Under the pieces are notes generated by a model, which saw only the letters and a program-made list of their open reading frames with translations, was not told where the DNA came from and ran no database searches. From CAIYRG01 sp964446945 (GTDB lineage: Bacteria; Pseudomonadota; Alphaproteobacteria; Micropepsales; Micropepsaceae): a stretch of 64,000 nucleotides of DNA. Positions 45,494-53,927 of this stretch are shown in pieces (positions within the stretch are counted from its first letter, which is position 1; the number at the start of each line of letters is the position of its first letter). Position numbers and translations under genes: made by a program. The DNA lies in the NCBI GenBank assembly GCA_964446945.1, contig CAYUQO010000006.1, positions 62,001 through 126,000 of the forward strand, read 5' to 3'.

Positions 45494-46471
45494 TCAGTCG
45501 CCTTCGGTGTCGATCTCCGGCAGCGTGGTGGCATTGTAACGTGGTCCGCTGACGGTTTGTGGATTTATCAGCCGTTCCATGCACTGGATTGCACCGGGAG
45601 TGAGCTGCAAATCGGCCGCGGCCGCGTTCTCCTCGAGATGGTCGAGACGGGTGGTTCCCGGAATCGGCACGACATGCGGCGCTTTCGCCAGCAGCCATGC
45701 CAGTGCCAATTGTCCCATGGTGCAGTCATTTTCCCGGGCCAGAGCGGCAAATCCATGAAGCAGTTTCAGGTTGCGGGTGAAATTCTCACTCTGAAACCGC
45801 GGCATTGCATGACGAATGTCTTTGGCGGGCAGGCCCGACATGTCGTGCAGGTTGCCAGTGAGAAATCCGCGGGCCAACGGACTGAACGCCACAAAAGTCG
45901 CGCCAATTTCGCGGCAGGCGTCGAGCACCGCGATTTCCGGGTTGCGGGTCCACAGGGAATATTCACTCTGCACCGCCGTGACCGGGTGCACCGCATGCGC
46001 CCTGCGAAGCGTCACCGCGGACACTTCCGAAAGACCAATCATGCGGATTTTTCCCTGTTTGACCAAGTCCGCCAGGGCGCCGACGGCGTCCTCAATAGGA
46101 ACGCGCTTGTCCCAGCGGTGGAGGTAGTACAGGTCGATCACATCGGTCTGCAGGCGGCGCAAACTTTCATCGCAGGTCTGCTTCAACACATCCGGCCGGC
46201 TGTCAGGCTCGCGCGGCCGCAACATTCCGCACTTGCTGGCAAGCACGAATTCCCTGCGGCGATGTTTGAGGGTGTTGCCGAGGAGCGTCTCGTTGGCGCC
46301 CAGCCCATAGAGCGATGCCGTGTCAAAAAAACTATAGCCGCTATCGAGCGCCTTCAGCAGCACGTTAGCGGCGGCAGAGGGGTCGGGTGGCGTGCCATAG
46401 GCATGGCTCATGCTCATGCAGCCGAGGCCAATGGCGGAAATGTCAAACGAACCGAGTTTGCGGGTGATCAA
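45494..46471 (-). CDS. Aldo/keto reductase
   Basis: A 325-residue NADP-dependent oxidoreductase of the AKR superfamily. The catalytic Asp/Tyr pair is FFDTASLYGLGANE, the Lys lies in VLASKCGML, and PIPGTTRLDHLEENAAA forms the cofactor end. YSLWTRNPE is typical of AKR11/13-like enzymes. The N-terminus starts ITRKLGSFDISAIGLG; the initiator appears to be a TTG at 46471, with a weak ribosome site. Substrate unknown. A repeat element separates it from ligC, so it may be outside the lig operon. Confidence 0.85.
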   Translation of the reverse strand: MITRKLGSFDISAIGLGCMSMSHAYGTPPDPSAAANVLLKALDSGYSFFDTASLYGLGANETLLGNTLKHRRREFVLASKCGMLRPREPDSRPDVLKQTCDESLRRLQTDVIDLYYLHRWDKRVPIEDAVGALADLVKQGKIRMIGLSEVSAVTLRRAHAVHPVTAVQSEYSLWTRNPEIAVLDACREIGATFVAFSPLARGFLTGNLHDMSGLPAKDIRHAMPRFQSENFTRNLKLLHGFAALARENDCTMGQLALAWLLAKAPHVVPIPGTTRLDHLEENAAAADLQLTPGAIQCMERLINPQTVSGPRYNATTLPEIDTEGD

Positions 46472-46510
46472 GAGCAGCTGTCTTTCATTCGGCGTGGGAA
46501 AAATCTATTC

Positions 46511-46556
46511 GCGCCGCAGACGCGGCGCAGCTGGATGGCCGGGTCAGGCCCGGCCA
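46511..46556. repeat. Dispersed palindromic element between ligC and the aldo/keto reductase
   Basis: Two hairpins: GCGCCGC-AGAC-GCGGCGC (46511-46528), shared with 34708-34725, and TGGCCGGG-TCAGG-CCCGGCCA (46536-46556), the GGCCGGGTCAGGCCCGGCC type that I recall as abundant in Bradyrhizobium-like genomes. Confidence 0.75.
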
Positions 46557-46569
46557 TGACAACCCTGGG

Positions 46570-47526
46570 CTACACCACGCATTCGCGTTTCGGGTCGATG
46601 ATCCGTTCCAGACGGCCGAGGACTTCCATGCAGGGCAGAACCTGCGCGACTGAGCTGTTCGGAGTCCGCTTTTCCTGAATGGCCGCGATGAATTCGCGGT
46701 CTTCCAGTTCAATTCCGTCCATGGAGACATCGACTTTGCTGAGATCGATCGGGTTCTTTTTGCCGTCGGCAAGATCGTCGTAATAGGCCTGATATGTTCC
46801 GTTGTCGCAGATGTAACGGAAGAACGATCCAATCGGCCCGTCATTATTGAACGAAAGCGACAGAGTGCAGATCGCGCCCGACGGCGTCCTCAGCAGGATA
46901 CCCATATCCATGGCGATGCCGAGCGTCGGATGACGCGGACCCTGAACGGCATAACAGTCGGAACTTGTTTCGCCGGTTTGATAGTGGAACAGATCGACCG
47001 TGTGGCAGGCGTGATGCCATAGGAGGTGATCGGTCCAGCTACGCGGTTTTCCTGCGGCGTTCATATTGGTGCGGCGGAAGAAATAGGTCTGGACGTCCAT
47101 CTGCTGGATCTTGAGTTCGCCCTGGCCGATCCGGCGGTGCATCCATTGGTGGCTCGGATTGAACCGGCGGACATGGCCGGCCATCGCGACCACTCCGGTC
47201 TCACGTGCAATTTTCACCAGGGCCTGCGAATCTTCGACATTGTCGGCGATCGGGATTTCGATCAGGACGTGTTTTCCTGCGCGCATGACCTGTTCGCCCT
47301 GCGTCCGATGCATCTGCGTCGGGGTTGTCAGGATGACCGCGTCCGCCCGGGCAATTCCTTCCGCGAGATCATGGCCCCAATGCGGTATGCCATATTTCTT
47401 CGCGACTTCCTGCGTACCTGCCGGATTGCCGCCAATCAGCGACACGACTTCGACGCCCGGTATGCGTTTCAATGCGTCGAGATGTTTTTGACCGAATGCA
47501 CCCTGCCCGGCTACGCAAATCTTCAT
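46570..47526 (-). CDS. ligC: 4-carboxy-2-hydroxymuconate-6-semialdehyde dehydrogenase
   Basis: Gfo/Idh/MocA-fold NAD(P) enzyme of 318 residues that oxidises the cyclised ring-cleavage product of protocatechuate to 2-pyrone-4,6-dicarboxylate. The nucleotide-binding turn is VAGQGAFGQKH; the conserved GKHVLIEIPIADN and WTDHLLWHHACHTVDLF segments match LigC rather than a sugar dehydrogenase. It sits directly downstream of ligB with 16 bases between, as in known 4,5-cleavage operons. Confidence 0.92.
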   Translation of the reverse strand: MKICVAGQGAFGQKHLDALKRIPGVEVVSLIGGNPAGTQEVAKKYGIPHWGHDLAEGIARADAVILTTPTQMHRTQGEQVMRAGKHVLIEIPIADNVEDSQALVKIARETGVVAMAGHVRRFNPSHQWMHRRIGQGELKIQQMDVQTYFFRRTNMNAAGKPRSWTDHLLWHHACHTVDLFHYQTGETSSDCYAVQGPRHPTLGIAMDMGILLRTPSGAICTLSLSFNNDGPIGSFFRYICDNGTYQAYYDDLADGKKNPIDLSKVDVSMDGIELEDREFIAAIQEKRTPNSSVAQVLPCMEVLGRLERIIDPKRECVV

Positions 47527-47542
47527 GACATTTTCCCGTTAT

Positions 47543-48391
47543 TCAAATGCGGCGATTGTTTTCGAGAATGATGTGCCCAAGCGCGGTGTTCGAAGCCGGC
47601 ACGTGGTAGAAGCGATAGGCTTCCCTAACTTCGTCGTCCAGCGCACCGCGCATGATCAGCCACATCACCATTTCTATGCCTTCCGATCCCGCATCCCGCA
47701 AGTATTCGATGTGCGGAATGCGGATGAGCGCCGCGGGATCTCGCGTCAGATTGTCGAGGAACCGGGTATCGAATTCACGATTGATCAATCCGGCGCGTGG
47801 CCCCTGCAACTGGTGCGACATCCCGCCGGTTCCGAAAATCACGACCCGCAGGTCCCGATCGAAGGATTCCACGGCTTTGCGAATGGCTTTGCCCAGCATG
47901 TAGCAGCGGTGCCCCGTGGGCACCGGATAGACCACGACATTGACGCAGATCGGAACGATCGGGCATGGCCATTGCTGTGTGCGGCCGAACATCAGCGACA
48001 GCGGCACGGTCAGTCCGTGATCGACCTCCATCTTGTTGACCATGGTGATGTCGAACTCATCCAGGACCGTGGACTGCACGATATGTGAGGCGAGTTCCGG
48101 ATGGCCCTTGACCGGCGGCACCGGACGTGGCCCCCAGCCTTCATCGGCGATGGGGAATTCCGCCGCGCAGCCGATGGCGAAAGTTGGCACGATCTCGAGC
48201 GAAAATGCCGAAGCGTGGTCGTTGTACACGACGATGCAGACGTCCGGCTTGACTTCGCTGATCCACTTTTTCGAGCGTTCAAAGCCACCAAATACCGGCC
48301 GCCAGTAGGGTTCCTCTGCCTTGCCGTTGTCCCACGCCGCGCCGATCGCCGGGATATGCGAGCACGCAACGCCGGCAACGATCCTAGCCAC
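47543..48391 (-). CDS. ligB: Protocatechuate 4,5-dioxygenase beta subunit
   Basis: Catalytic subunit of the extradiol, Fe(II)-dependent class III dioxygenase, 282 residues. Iron ligands His12 (SHIPAIG) and His59 (YNDHASAF) and the catalytic His193 (GGMSHQLQG) are present, with the Glu ligand in the later GSEGIEM region. It cleaves the 4,5 bond of protocatechuate (or gallate-type relatives). It overlaps ligA by eight bases, as expected for the alpha/beta pair. Confidence 0.95.
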   Translation of the reverse strand: MARIVAGVACSHIPAIGAAWDNGKAEEPYWRPVFGGFERSKKWISEVKPDVCIVVYNDHASAFSLEIVPTFAIGCAAEFPIADEGWGPRPVPPVKGHPELASHIVQSTVLDEFDITMVNKMEVDHGLTVPLSLMFGRTQQWPCPIVPICVNVVVYPVPTGHRCYMLGKAIRKAVESFDRDLRVVIFGTGGMSHQLQGPRAGLINREFDTRFLDNLTRDPAALIRIPHIEYLRDAGSEGIEMVMWLIMRGALDDEVREAYRFYHVPASNTALGHIILENNRRI

Positions 48392-48782
48392 GATTTTTCC
48401 ACTCCGACTTGCTGCGGTTACCCTTCGGGGACCGGCCGCCGTTCAACATCATTTTCGCATATTCCTCCTGCGTTGAACCGGTCATCATGGCGGCAATCTG
48501 CTGGAATGACAGCCCATCGGTCGCAGCAAGCTTTGCTGTGAAATAAATGTTTCCTCCCAGCTCCAGCATGCCGTTCCAGTCGCGTTTGAGGATCGCCTGT
48601 TTCTGCGCTTCGCTCATCGGCCATTTGTCGAGATAGGCGCGTTCGCCGGCTTTGAAGGCCGCGCGGTTTTCCGCCTTCATCAACGACATGCAGAACATGT
48701 TGAGGTGATAGCCCTCCCGTGCCTGGTCGGCATCGAACACGACCGTCCCGGGAAGATCGTCATATTCCTTGGGTAGCGCCAC
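48384..48782 (-). CDS. ligA: Protocatechuate 4,5-dioxygenase alpha subunit
   Basis: Small subunit of 132 residues that caps the LigB active site. The stretch GYHLNMFCMSLMKAENRAAF and WPMSEAQKQAILKRDWNGML are characteristic LigA segments. The C-terminal tail (GGRSPKGNRSKSEWKNRG) is basic, and its end overlaps ligB. Confidence 0.95.
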   Translation of the reverse strand: MALPKEYDDLPGTVVFDADQAREGYHLNMFCMSLMKAENRAAFKAGERAYLDKWPMSEAQKQAILKRDWNGMLELGGNIYFTAKLAATDGLSFQQIAAMMTGSTQEEYAKMMLNGGRSPKGNRSKSEWKNRG

Positions 48783-48868
48783 GGCGCCGCGCCTCCTCGA
48801 AAGTCAGGCCTTCCCGTCGCGCTTAAACCACGGGACATGCGCTGGCAAGGCGGCATGGTCTCCGGGGG

Positions 48869-49714
48869 CTAAATTGAGAAACGAAAACCGAATCCGGAGC
48901 TTGGCGTGGACCGGGTCATGCCGAGGGTGGCGTAAATGCCGACCGAAATCCCGGCAATGATATCGAGCCGGGCATAGGGGTCGAAGGCGAAATAATCGGG
49001 CGCGCCCTGCCAGGAGTTTTGCCGGTAATCGAATACACCGCCCGCGGTCACAGAGAGGAATTTGAATTCCGCGCCGGCGGTCGCCCGCGCGCCGCTGTGC
49101 AGCGCCACGGTGTTGATTTCGCCAATCCATTCATAACCCAGGGATCCGTATGTCGTCAGACCGGGAAGAACCGTTTTGAACAGATTCACTTGCGCGCCAT
49201 AATCGGTTTTGCCGGTGCCCAATCCATTCCCGGCGGTGGGAAGTTTCGCCACGCCTTCGATTTCCACACGCGGCAGAAATTCGTCTTCGCGAACGACGGC
49301 AAAAGCCCCACCGACCGTAATATCGCCGATTCCAGAACGGTGAGCCGGCTGATTATTGGCCGGTGCGATGACCACGGGGACACCAAATACTCCGGCGAAC
49401 CGCCCCGGGCCCTCGATGTCCACCCACGGCACTGTCATCTCCAGCCGCAAACGGTCGAACTGCACCATGCCCGTGACGGGGACGTCGAATACGGTCGTGG
49501 CTGAAGGCGTGCAGGTGATCGACAGATTTTGCACACCGCATTTCGCGCCGAATTTGCCGGTCGCATAATCAAAGCCTGCCGACAGCCCCCAGGTGAACTC
49601 GTCGCCGGAGGCAATTTGCGGGAAATTCAGCGATGGCGCGGGGAGGGTTTGAGCGAAAGCTGACGGGGCAACAAACACTCCCGCAACAGCGGCTAAGACA
49701 GCATAGCGATCCAT
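48869..49714 (-). CDS. Outer-membrane beta-barrel protein, phenol-pathway transporter type
   Basis: A 281-residue exported protein (signal peptide ending PSAFAQTLP) rich in alternating strands and ending in GFGFRFSI, with a terminal aromatic-type barrel signature. It resembles the MetA-pathway-of-phenol-degradation / transporter family found in aromatic gene clusters and could provide outer-membrane passage for aromatic acids. Start at ATG 49714, four bases after CGGGGAG; an earlier ATG is less supported. It is embedded in the lig operon, which supports a role in uptake. Confidence 0.7.
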   Translation of the reverse strand: MDRYAVLAAVAGVFVAPSAFAQTLPAPSLNFPQIASGDEFTWGLSAGFDYATGKFGAKCGVQNLSITCTPSATTVFDVPVTGMVQFDRLRLEMTVPWVDIEGPGRFAGVFGVPVVIAPANNQPAHRSGIGDITVGGAFAVVREDEFLPRVEIEGVAKLPTAGNGLGTGKTDYGAQVNLFKTVLPGLTTYGSLGYEWIGEINTVALHSGARATAGAEFKFLSVTAGGVFDYRQNSWQGAPDYFAFDPYARLDIIAGISVGIYATLGMTRSTPSSGFGFRFSI

Positions 49715-49786
49715 TGCACTCCCCGGCGAATCACCTGATACGAAAATGCTGCGCATTTTTCGCTGCCGCTGCAAGTTTAAAGAAAT

Positions 49787-50674
49787 TTAGCTCCAGTACA
49801 GGCGCATGGGATTGTCGACCAGCAGCTTGCGCTGCAATTCGGCCGTGAGGGCGATTTTCGGGACGACATCGACGAGAATGCCGTCATCCGGTGCTTCGAC
49901 TGGCATGTTCGGATGCGGCCAATCGGTGCCCCACAACACGCGGTCAGGGAAATTCTCGACCAGGCTGCGCGCAAAGGGCACCACGTCGTCATAGGGCGCG
50001 CCGGCAACCGTCAGCCGTTCCGGGCACGAGACCTTGCTCCAGATATTTTCGTGCTCAGCCAGCAAATGGAGATAGCGGCGGAATTCCGGATGATCGATGC
50101 CCTTCTTCACATTCGGCCGGCCCATGTGATCGACCACGACCTTGGTCGGCAATGAGGTGAAGAAGGACTCCAGTTCTGGAAGGTCCGGCATCTCGAAATA
50201 GACAACGATGTGCCAGCCGAGTGGCGCAATGCGCGCGGCGATGCGCTCGAGCACATCACGCGGCGTAAAATCGACCAGTCGTTTGACAAAATTGAACCTG
50301 ACGCCGCGCACGCCGGCGCTGTTCATGCGGGCCAATTCTGCATCTGTGACCTCTTCGCCGATCACAGCCACGCCCCTCGCTTTGCCTTTGGAATTTGTCA
50401 GCGCATCCAGTAAGGCGGAATTGTCCGTCCCGTGACAGCTCGCCTGCACGATGACGTTCTTGTCGAAGCCGAGAAAATCGCGCAGCGCGAATAGTTTTTC
50501 CTTGGGCGCGTCAACCGGCGTGTATTTACGTTCCGGCGCGTAAGCGAACCGGCTTGCCGGACCGAAGACATGACAATGCGCATCGACGCTGCCCGGCGGA
50601 GGCACAAAATGCGGCTTCGATGGATTGGGGTGAAACGGAATATAGGGCGGATTTTTATCTGTGCTCAAACTCAT
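49787..50674 (-). CDS. ligI: 2-pyrone-4,6-dicarboxylate hydrolase
   Basis: Amidohydrolase-fold lactonase of 295 residues that opens 2-pyrone-4,6-dicarboxylate to 4-oxalomesaconate. Signatures include DAHCHVFGPASRFAY near the N-terminus, VVDHMGRPNV, and VLWGTDWPHPNM near the end. LigI is known for working without a tightly bound divalent metal. Its start lies three bases after the dicarboxylate symporter stop. Confidence 0.93.
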   Translation of the reverse strand: MSLSTDKNPPYIPFHPNPSKPHFVPPPGSVDAHCHVFGPASRFAYAPERKYTPVDAPKEKLFALRDFLGFDKNVIVQASCHGTDNSALLDALTNSKGKARGVAVIGEEVTDAELARMNSAGVRGVRFNFVKRLVDFTPRDVLERIAARIAPLGWHIVVYFEMPDLPELESFFTSLPTKVVVDHMGRPNVKKGIDHPEFRRYLHLLAEHENIWSKVSCPERLTVAGAPYDDVVPFARSLVENFPDRVLWGTDWPHPNMPVEAPDDGILVDVVPKIALTAELQRKLLVDNPMRLYWS

Positions 50675-50677
50675 CTC

Positions 50678-51961
50678 CTATTCGGCCGGCCGTGGCGCCG
50701 CAATCCGCGGCTCCGGTGCAAGGCCGATTTGCTCATTCAGTTTGGCGGCATCCAGCGCCCGCTCCCATTTCGCAATGCCGATCGTCGCCATGCAGTTCCC
50801 GACCACATTCACGGACGTCAGAGCCACGGACATCAGCCGGTGGATGCCCAGGACCAGCGCGACGCTTGCCACCGGCACGGTGCCGACCGATGACAGGGTG
50901 CCGGCAAGCACGACAAAAGCCGCGCCCGCCACACCTGCCGCGCCTTTGGACGTCAGCAGCGCGACGAGCAGCAGGGTAATCTCCTGCCCATACGACAATG
51001 GTGTGTTGGTCGCCTGCGCCAGGAATACCGCTGCGGTGGCAAGGTACAGGCAAGTGCCAACGAGATTGAGCGAATAACCGGTTGGAATCACCAGGCCCAC
51101 CACCGGCTCATCGCAGCCGAGCAGCTGAAGCTTCTGCATTAGCCGCGGCAAAACCGTTTCAGACGACGTTGTCGCCGCAACAATCAGCAATTCTTCGCGG
51201 ATGTAATTCAGCAGACGGAGGATGCTGATGCCCATGGCGCGCGCAATGCCGCCGAAGACAATGAACACGAACAGCAGACAGACGGCATAAAATTCGATCA
51301 GCAGCCGGCCGAGCGTCACCAGGGAGCCGGCGCCGAACCGGCCGACGGTAAACGCCATCGCGCCAAAGGCGCCCAGCGGCGCCATCCACATGATGTATCC
51401 GACGATCCGGAAAAATATCTTCGAAAGCTGGCCGATCAGATCGACAATCGGTTGTCCAGCTTTTCCGGAATGGGACAGCGCAATCGCAAACAATACTGAG
51501 ACGAACAATACCTGAAGCAGATCACCCTGGACGAAGGCGGAGAAGAAGCTGTTGGGGACGATGTGCAGCAGGAAATCCACTGCGCTCTGGTTCTTGGCGG
51601 CCGCCGTGTAGCTCTGAACCGCCCCGGCATCGAGCGATGCCGCGTCGATATTCATGCCGGCGCCGGGCCGCACGAGGTTCACAGCGGCCAGTGCGAACAC
51701 CAGCGCCGCAAATGTAATCGCCTCGAACCAGATCAGTGCTTTCAGCGCCACACGGCCCGTGCGCCGCATATCGTTCATCGAAGCGATGCCGTGCACGACA
51801 GTGCAGAAGATCACCGGCGCGACGATCATCCGGATAAGGCTGATAAAGACATCGCCGAGCGGCTGCATTGCCGCACCCAGACCGGGCCGAATCCAGCCCA
51901 GCAGCACGCCCGCCAGCATCGCCGCGAGCACCTGGAACCAAAGCTTGCGGACCAGGCGCAA
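50678..51961 (-). CDS. Dicarboxylate/amino acid:cation symporter (DctA/GltP family)
   Basis: Multi-pass inner-membrane symporter of about 427 residues; RLVRKLWFQVLAAMLAGVLLGW is a first hydrophobic helix, ISLIRMIVAPVIFCTVVHGI the typical helix 2-3 stretch, and GAAGVAGAAFVVLAGTLSSVG the substrate-binding hairpin region. It probably imports a dicarboxylate, perhaps an aromatic dicarboxylate or 2-pyrone-4,6-dicarboxylate, given its place in the lig operon; that is inference. The start is a TTG at 51961, two bases below the ligJ stop; the longer upstream frame lies inside ligJ. Confidence 0.85.
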   Translation of the reverse strand: MRLVRKLWFQVLAAMLAGVLLGWIRPGLGAAMQPLGDVFISLIRMIVAPVIFCTVVHGIASMNDMRRTGRVALKALIWFEAITFAALVFALAAVNLVRPGAGMNIDAASLDAGAVQSYTAAAKNQSAVDFLLHIVPNSFFSAFVQGDLLQVLFVSVLFAIALSHSGKAGQPIVDLIGQLSKIFFRIVGYIMWMAPLGAFGAMAFTVGRFGAGSLVTLGRLLIEFYAVCLLFVFIVFGGIARAMGISILRLLNYIREELLIVAATTSSETVLPRLMQKLQLLGCDEPVVGLVIPTGYSLNLVGTCLYLATAAVFLAQATNTPLSYGQEITLLLVALLTSKGAAGVAGAAFVVLAGTLSSVGTVPVASVALVLGIHRLMSVALTSVNVVGNCMATIGIAKWERALDAAKLNEQIGLAPEPRIAAPRPAE

Positions 51962-51962
51962 T

Positions 51963-52997
51963 CTATTTCTTTGCTGCGGCGATTTTATCGAGCTTTGGCC
52001 CGAGCCGCGGATAGACCTTGCGTGCGTTACCCTCGAAAATCTTCTGCTTGTCCGCGTTCGAAAGCGACGTCGCCTCGACATAGCGCCTGGTGTCGTCATA
52101 CGGCTTTCCGGTCATCGGATCGTCGCCCTTGACCGCGCCCAGCATCTCGGACGCGAACAGGATGTTGCCGGCCGGCACGAGCTTCACCAGCAGATCGATA
52201 CCGGGCTGATGATAGACGCAGGTGTCGAAATAGATGTTGTTGCGCATCATCTCATCCAGCGGCGGCCGGCCGAGATTTTGCGCCAGACCGCGGTAGCGTC
52301 CCCAGTGATATGGCGCGGCTCCGCCGCCATGCGGCACGATCAGCTTCAGCTGGGGAAAATCCTTGAACAGATCACCCTGGATGAACTGCATGAAGGCCGT
52401 GGTGTCGGCATTGATGTAATGCGCGCCCGTGGTGTGGAAATTGGGATTGCATGACATGCTGACATGGACCATCGCCGGCACATTCAGCTCGCACAGTTTT
52501 TCGTAAAGCGGATACCAGTGTCGATCGGTGAGCGGCGGCGAATTCCAGCTGCCGCCGGAAGGATCGGGATTCAGATTGCAGCCAACAAAGCCAAGTTCAT
52601 TCACGCAGCGTTCGAGTTCGGGGATACAGGATTTCGGGGACACACCCGGGCTCTGCGGCAATTGGCAAACCCCGATGAAGTTCTCCGGAAATAGCGAGCA
52701 CACACGGTGAATGCAATCGTTCGACAGACGCGACCAGTCCAGGCTGATCTTCTCGTCGCCAATGTGGTGGCCCATGCCTGAAGCGCGCGGCGAAAACAGC
52801 GTCAACGCGGTGCCGCGCTCCCTCTGGATGCGGAGCTGATTGCCCTCGACACTGGCGCGGAATTCATCATCACTGATTTTGACGGATGATGGCGATGGCG
52901 GAGCGATCTTGTCCTTTATCGCTGCGACCTGCTTCTGGCGGAATTCCATCAGCGGCTTGGGTTCGGTGGTGTAATGGCCGTGGCAATCGATAATCAT
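51963..52997 (-). CDS. ligJ: 4-oxalomesaconate hydratase
   Basis: Amidohydrolase-superfamily hydratase, 344 residues, converting 4-oxalomesaconate (or its tautomer) to 4-carboxy-4-hydroxy-2-oxoadipate. The metal motif IIDCHGHYTTEPK opens the protein, with VHVSMSCNPNF and VPHGGGAAPYHWGR deeper in the barrel. The sequence matches LigJ rather than the decarboxylase branch of the superfamily. One base separates its stop from the symporter start. Confidence 0.92.
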   Translation of the reverse strand: MIIDCHGHYTTEPKPLMEFRQKQVAAIKDKIAPPSPSSVKISDDEFRASVEGNQLRIQRERGTALTLFSPRASGMGHHIGDEKISLDWSRLSNDCIHRVCSLFPENFIGVCQLPQSPGVSPKSCIPELERCVNELGFVGCNLNPDPSGGSWNSPPLTDRHWYPLYEKLCELNVPAMVHVSMSCNPNFHTTGAHYINADTTAFMQFIQGDLFKDFPQLKLIVPHGGGAAPYHWGRYRGLAQNLGRPPLDEMMRNNIYFDTCVYHQPGIDLLVKLVPAGNILFASEMLGAVKGDDPMTGKPYDDTRRYVEATSLSNADKQKIFEGNARKVYPRLGPKLDKIAAAKK

Positions 52998-53018
52998 GTC
53001 AGTCCCCGCAATGTAAGA

Positions 53019-53921
53019 TCAGGCAGCGCGTCCCTTAGCTCTCCCGCCAGGCGTTCCGCTGCTCATGGCATCGAGCATGCCGGCCAAATCGTCCCGTAAT
53101 TTGTGCGCGGAGCTGTATTGCGCCGCCCATTCTTCCCGTCCCGCTGTCGCCAATGCCATCAGAGGTTCAATGCCGGCTTCGCGCACTGTCTGCGCAGCTT
53201 CGCGCATTTCCTCGGCCCGCCGGATCCCATGCTCGAGCGCCCGTGAAACCATATAGGACGCAACTTTCTCCCAATCGCCCACCGGAAGCAGGTCGGAAAG
53301 CGAATCGAGCACCGTCTTCTCGACACCATAATGGCGCGCGGCAACGAGGGATTCGCACAGCAGCGACTCGACTCCCTTGATCATAACGCTGCGGCACATT
53401 TTGGTGGCCGAAGCGCGGCCGATTTCTTCGGCAAATACTTTCCCGGCGAATCCGAGGGGACGCGCGCGTTCGATGAATGCGCCGGCATGCGGCCCGCCCA
53501 GCAACATGGCCGATGCGATACGTTTCGGTGCAATCGGCGTCATCACGGCGGCTTCGACATAACGTCCGCCGGCGCTGCCGATGACCTCCGCGCACGCTAT
53601 CTTGGTTCCTGGCGAGACCGAGTTGACGTCGAGACAAAATGTGCCGGGCGTGAGATGCGGCGCCACGGCGCGTGCCGCATCGACGTCGGATGCCGCGGTC
53701 ACCGCGCTGATCACAAGCTCCGCGTTGGATACGGCAGCCGCCGGGTAATTCGCCTTTGTGACGGAGATGCTGCGCAATCCGGCCGAGGGTTTGCTGTCTG
53801 ACTCGGTGAACAATGGATCATAGGCCGACACGTCACAACGTGCGGCAATCAGATCGGCGCCGAGGGTCTGACCAACTTCGCCGAAGCCGATCAGCGCGAT
53901 GCGGGAAAATGGGGCCGGCAT
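53019..53921 (-). CDS. DUF1932 NAD(P)-binding dehydrogenase-like protein
   Basis: A 300-residue protein with a Rossmann N-domain (RIALIGFGEVGQTLGADL), a conserved DVNSVSPGTK substrate loop and an all-helical C-terminal half with a Lys/Asn-type catalytic helix (ATKMCRSVMIKGVES), resembling 6-phosphogluconate/3-hydroxyisobutyrate dehydrogenases with DUF1932. Its place between ligK and ligJ (6 and 21 bases away) suggests it acts on a pathway acid such as an oxoadipate derivative, but no role is established in the canonical 4,5-cleavage route. Confidence 0.8.
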   Translation of the reverse strand: MPAPFSRIALIGFGEVGQTLGADLIAARCDVSAYDPLFTESDSKPSAGLRSISVTKANYPAAAVSNAELVISAVTAASDVDAARAVAPHLTPGTFCLDVNSVSPGTKIACAEVIGSAGGRYVEAAVMTPIAPKRIASAMLLGGPHAGAFIERARPLGFAGKVFAEEIGRASATKMCRSVMIKGVESLLCESLVAARHYGVEKTVLDSLSDLLPVGDWEKVASYMVSRALEHGIRRAEEMREAAQTVREAGIEPLMALATAGREEWAAQYSSAHKLRDDLAGMLDAMSSGTPGGRAKGRAA

Positions 53922-53927
53922 CGGCGA

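Noticed and set aside
45557..46678. 373-residue forward frame opposite the aldo/keto reductase
   Set aside because: Antisense to a gene with intact catalytic motifs; no recognisable family.
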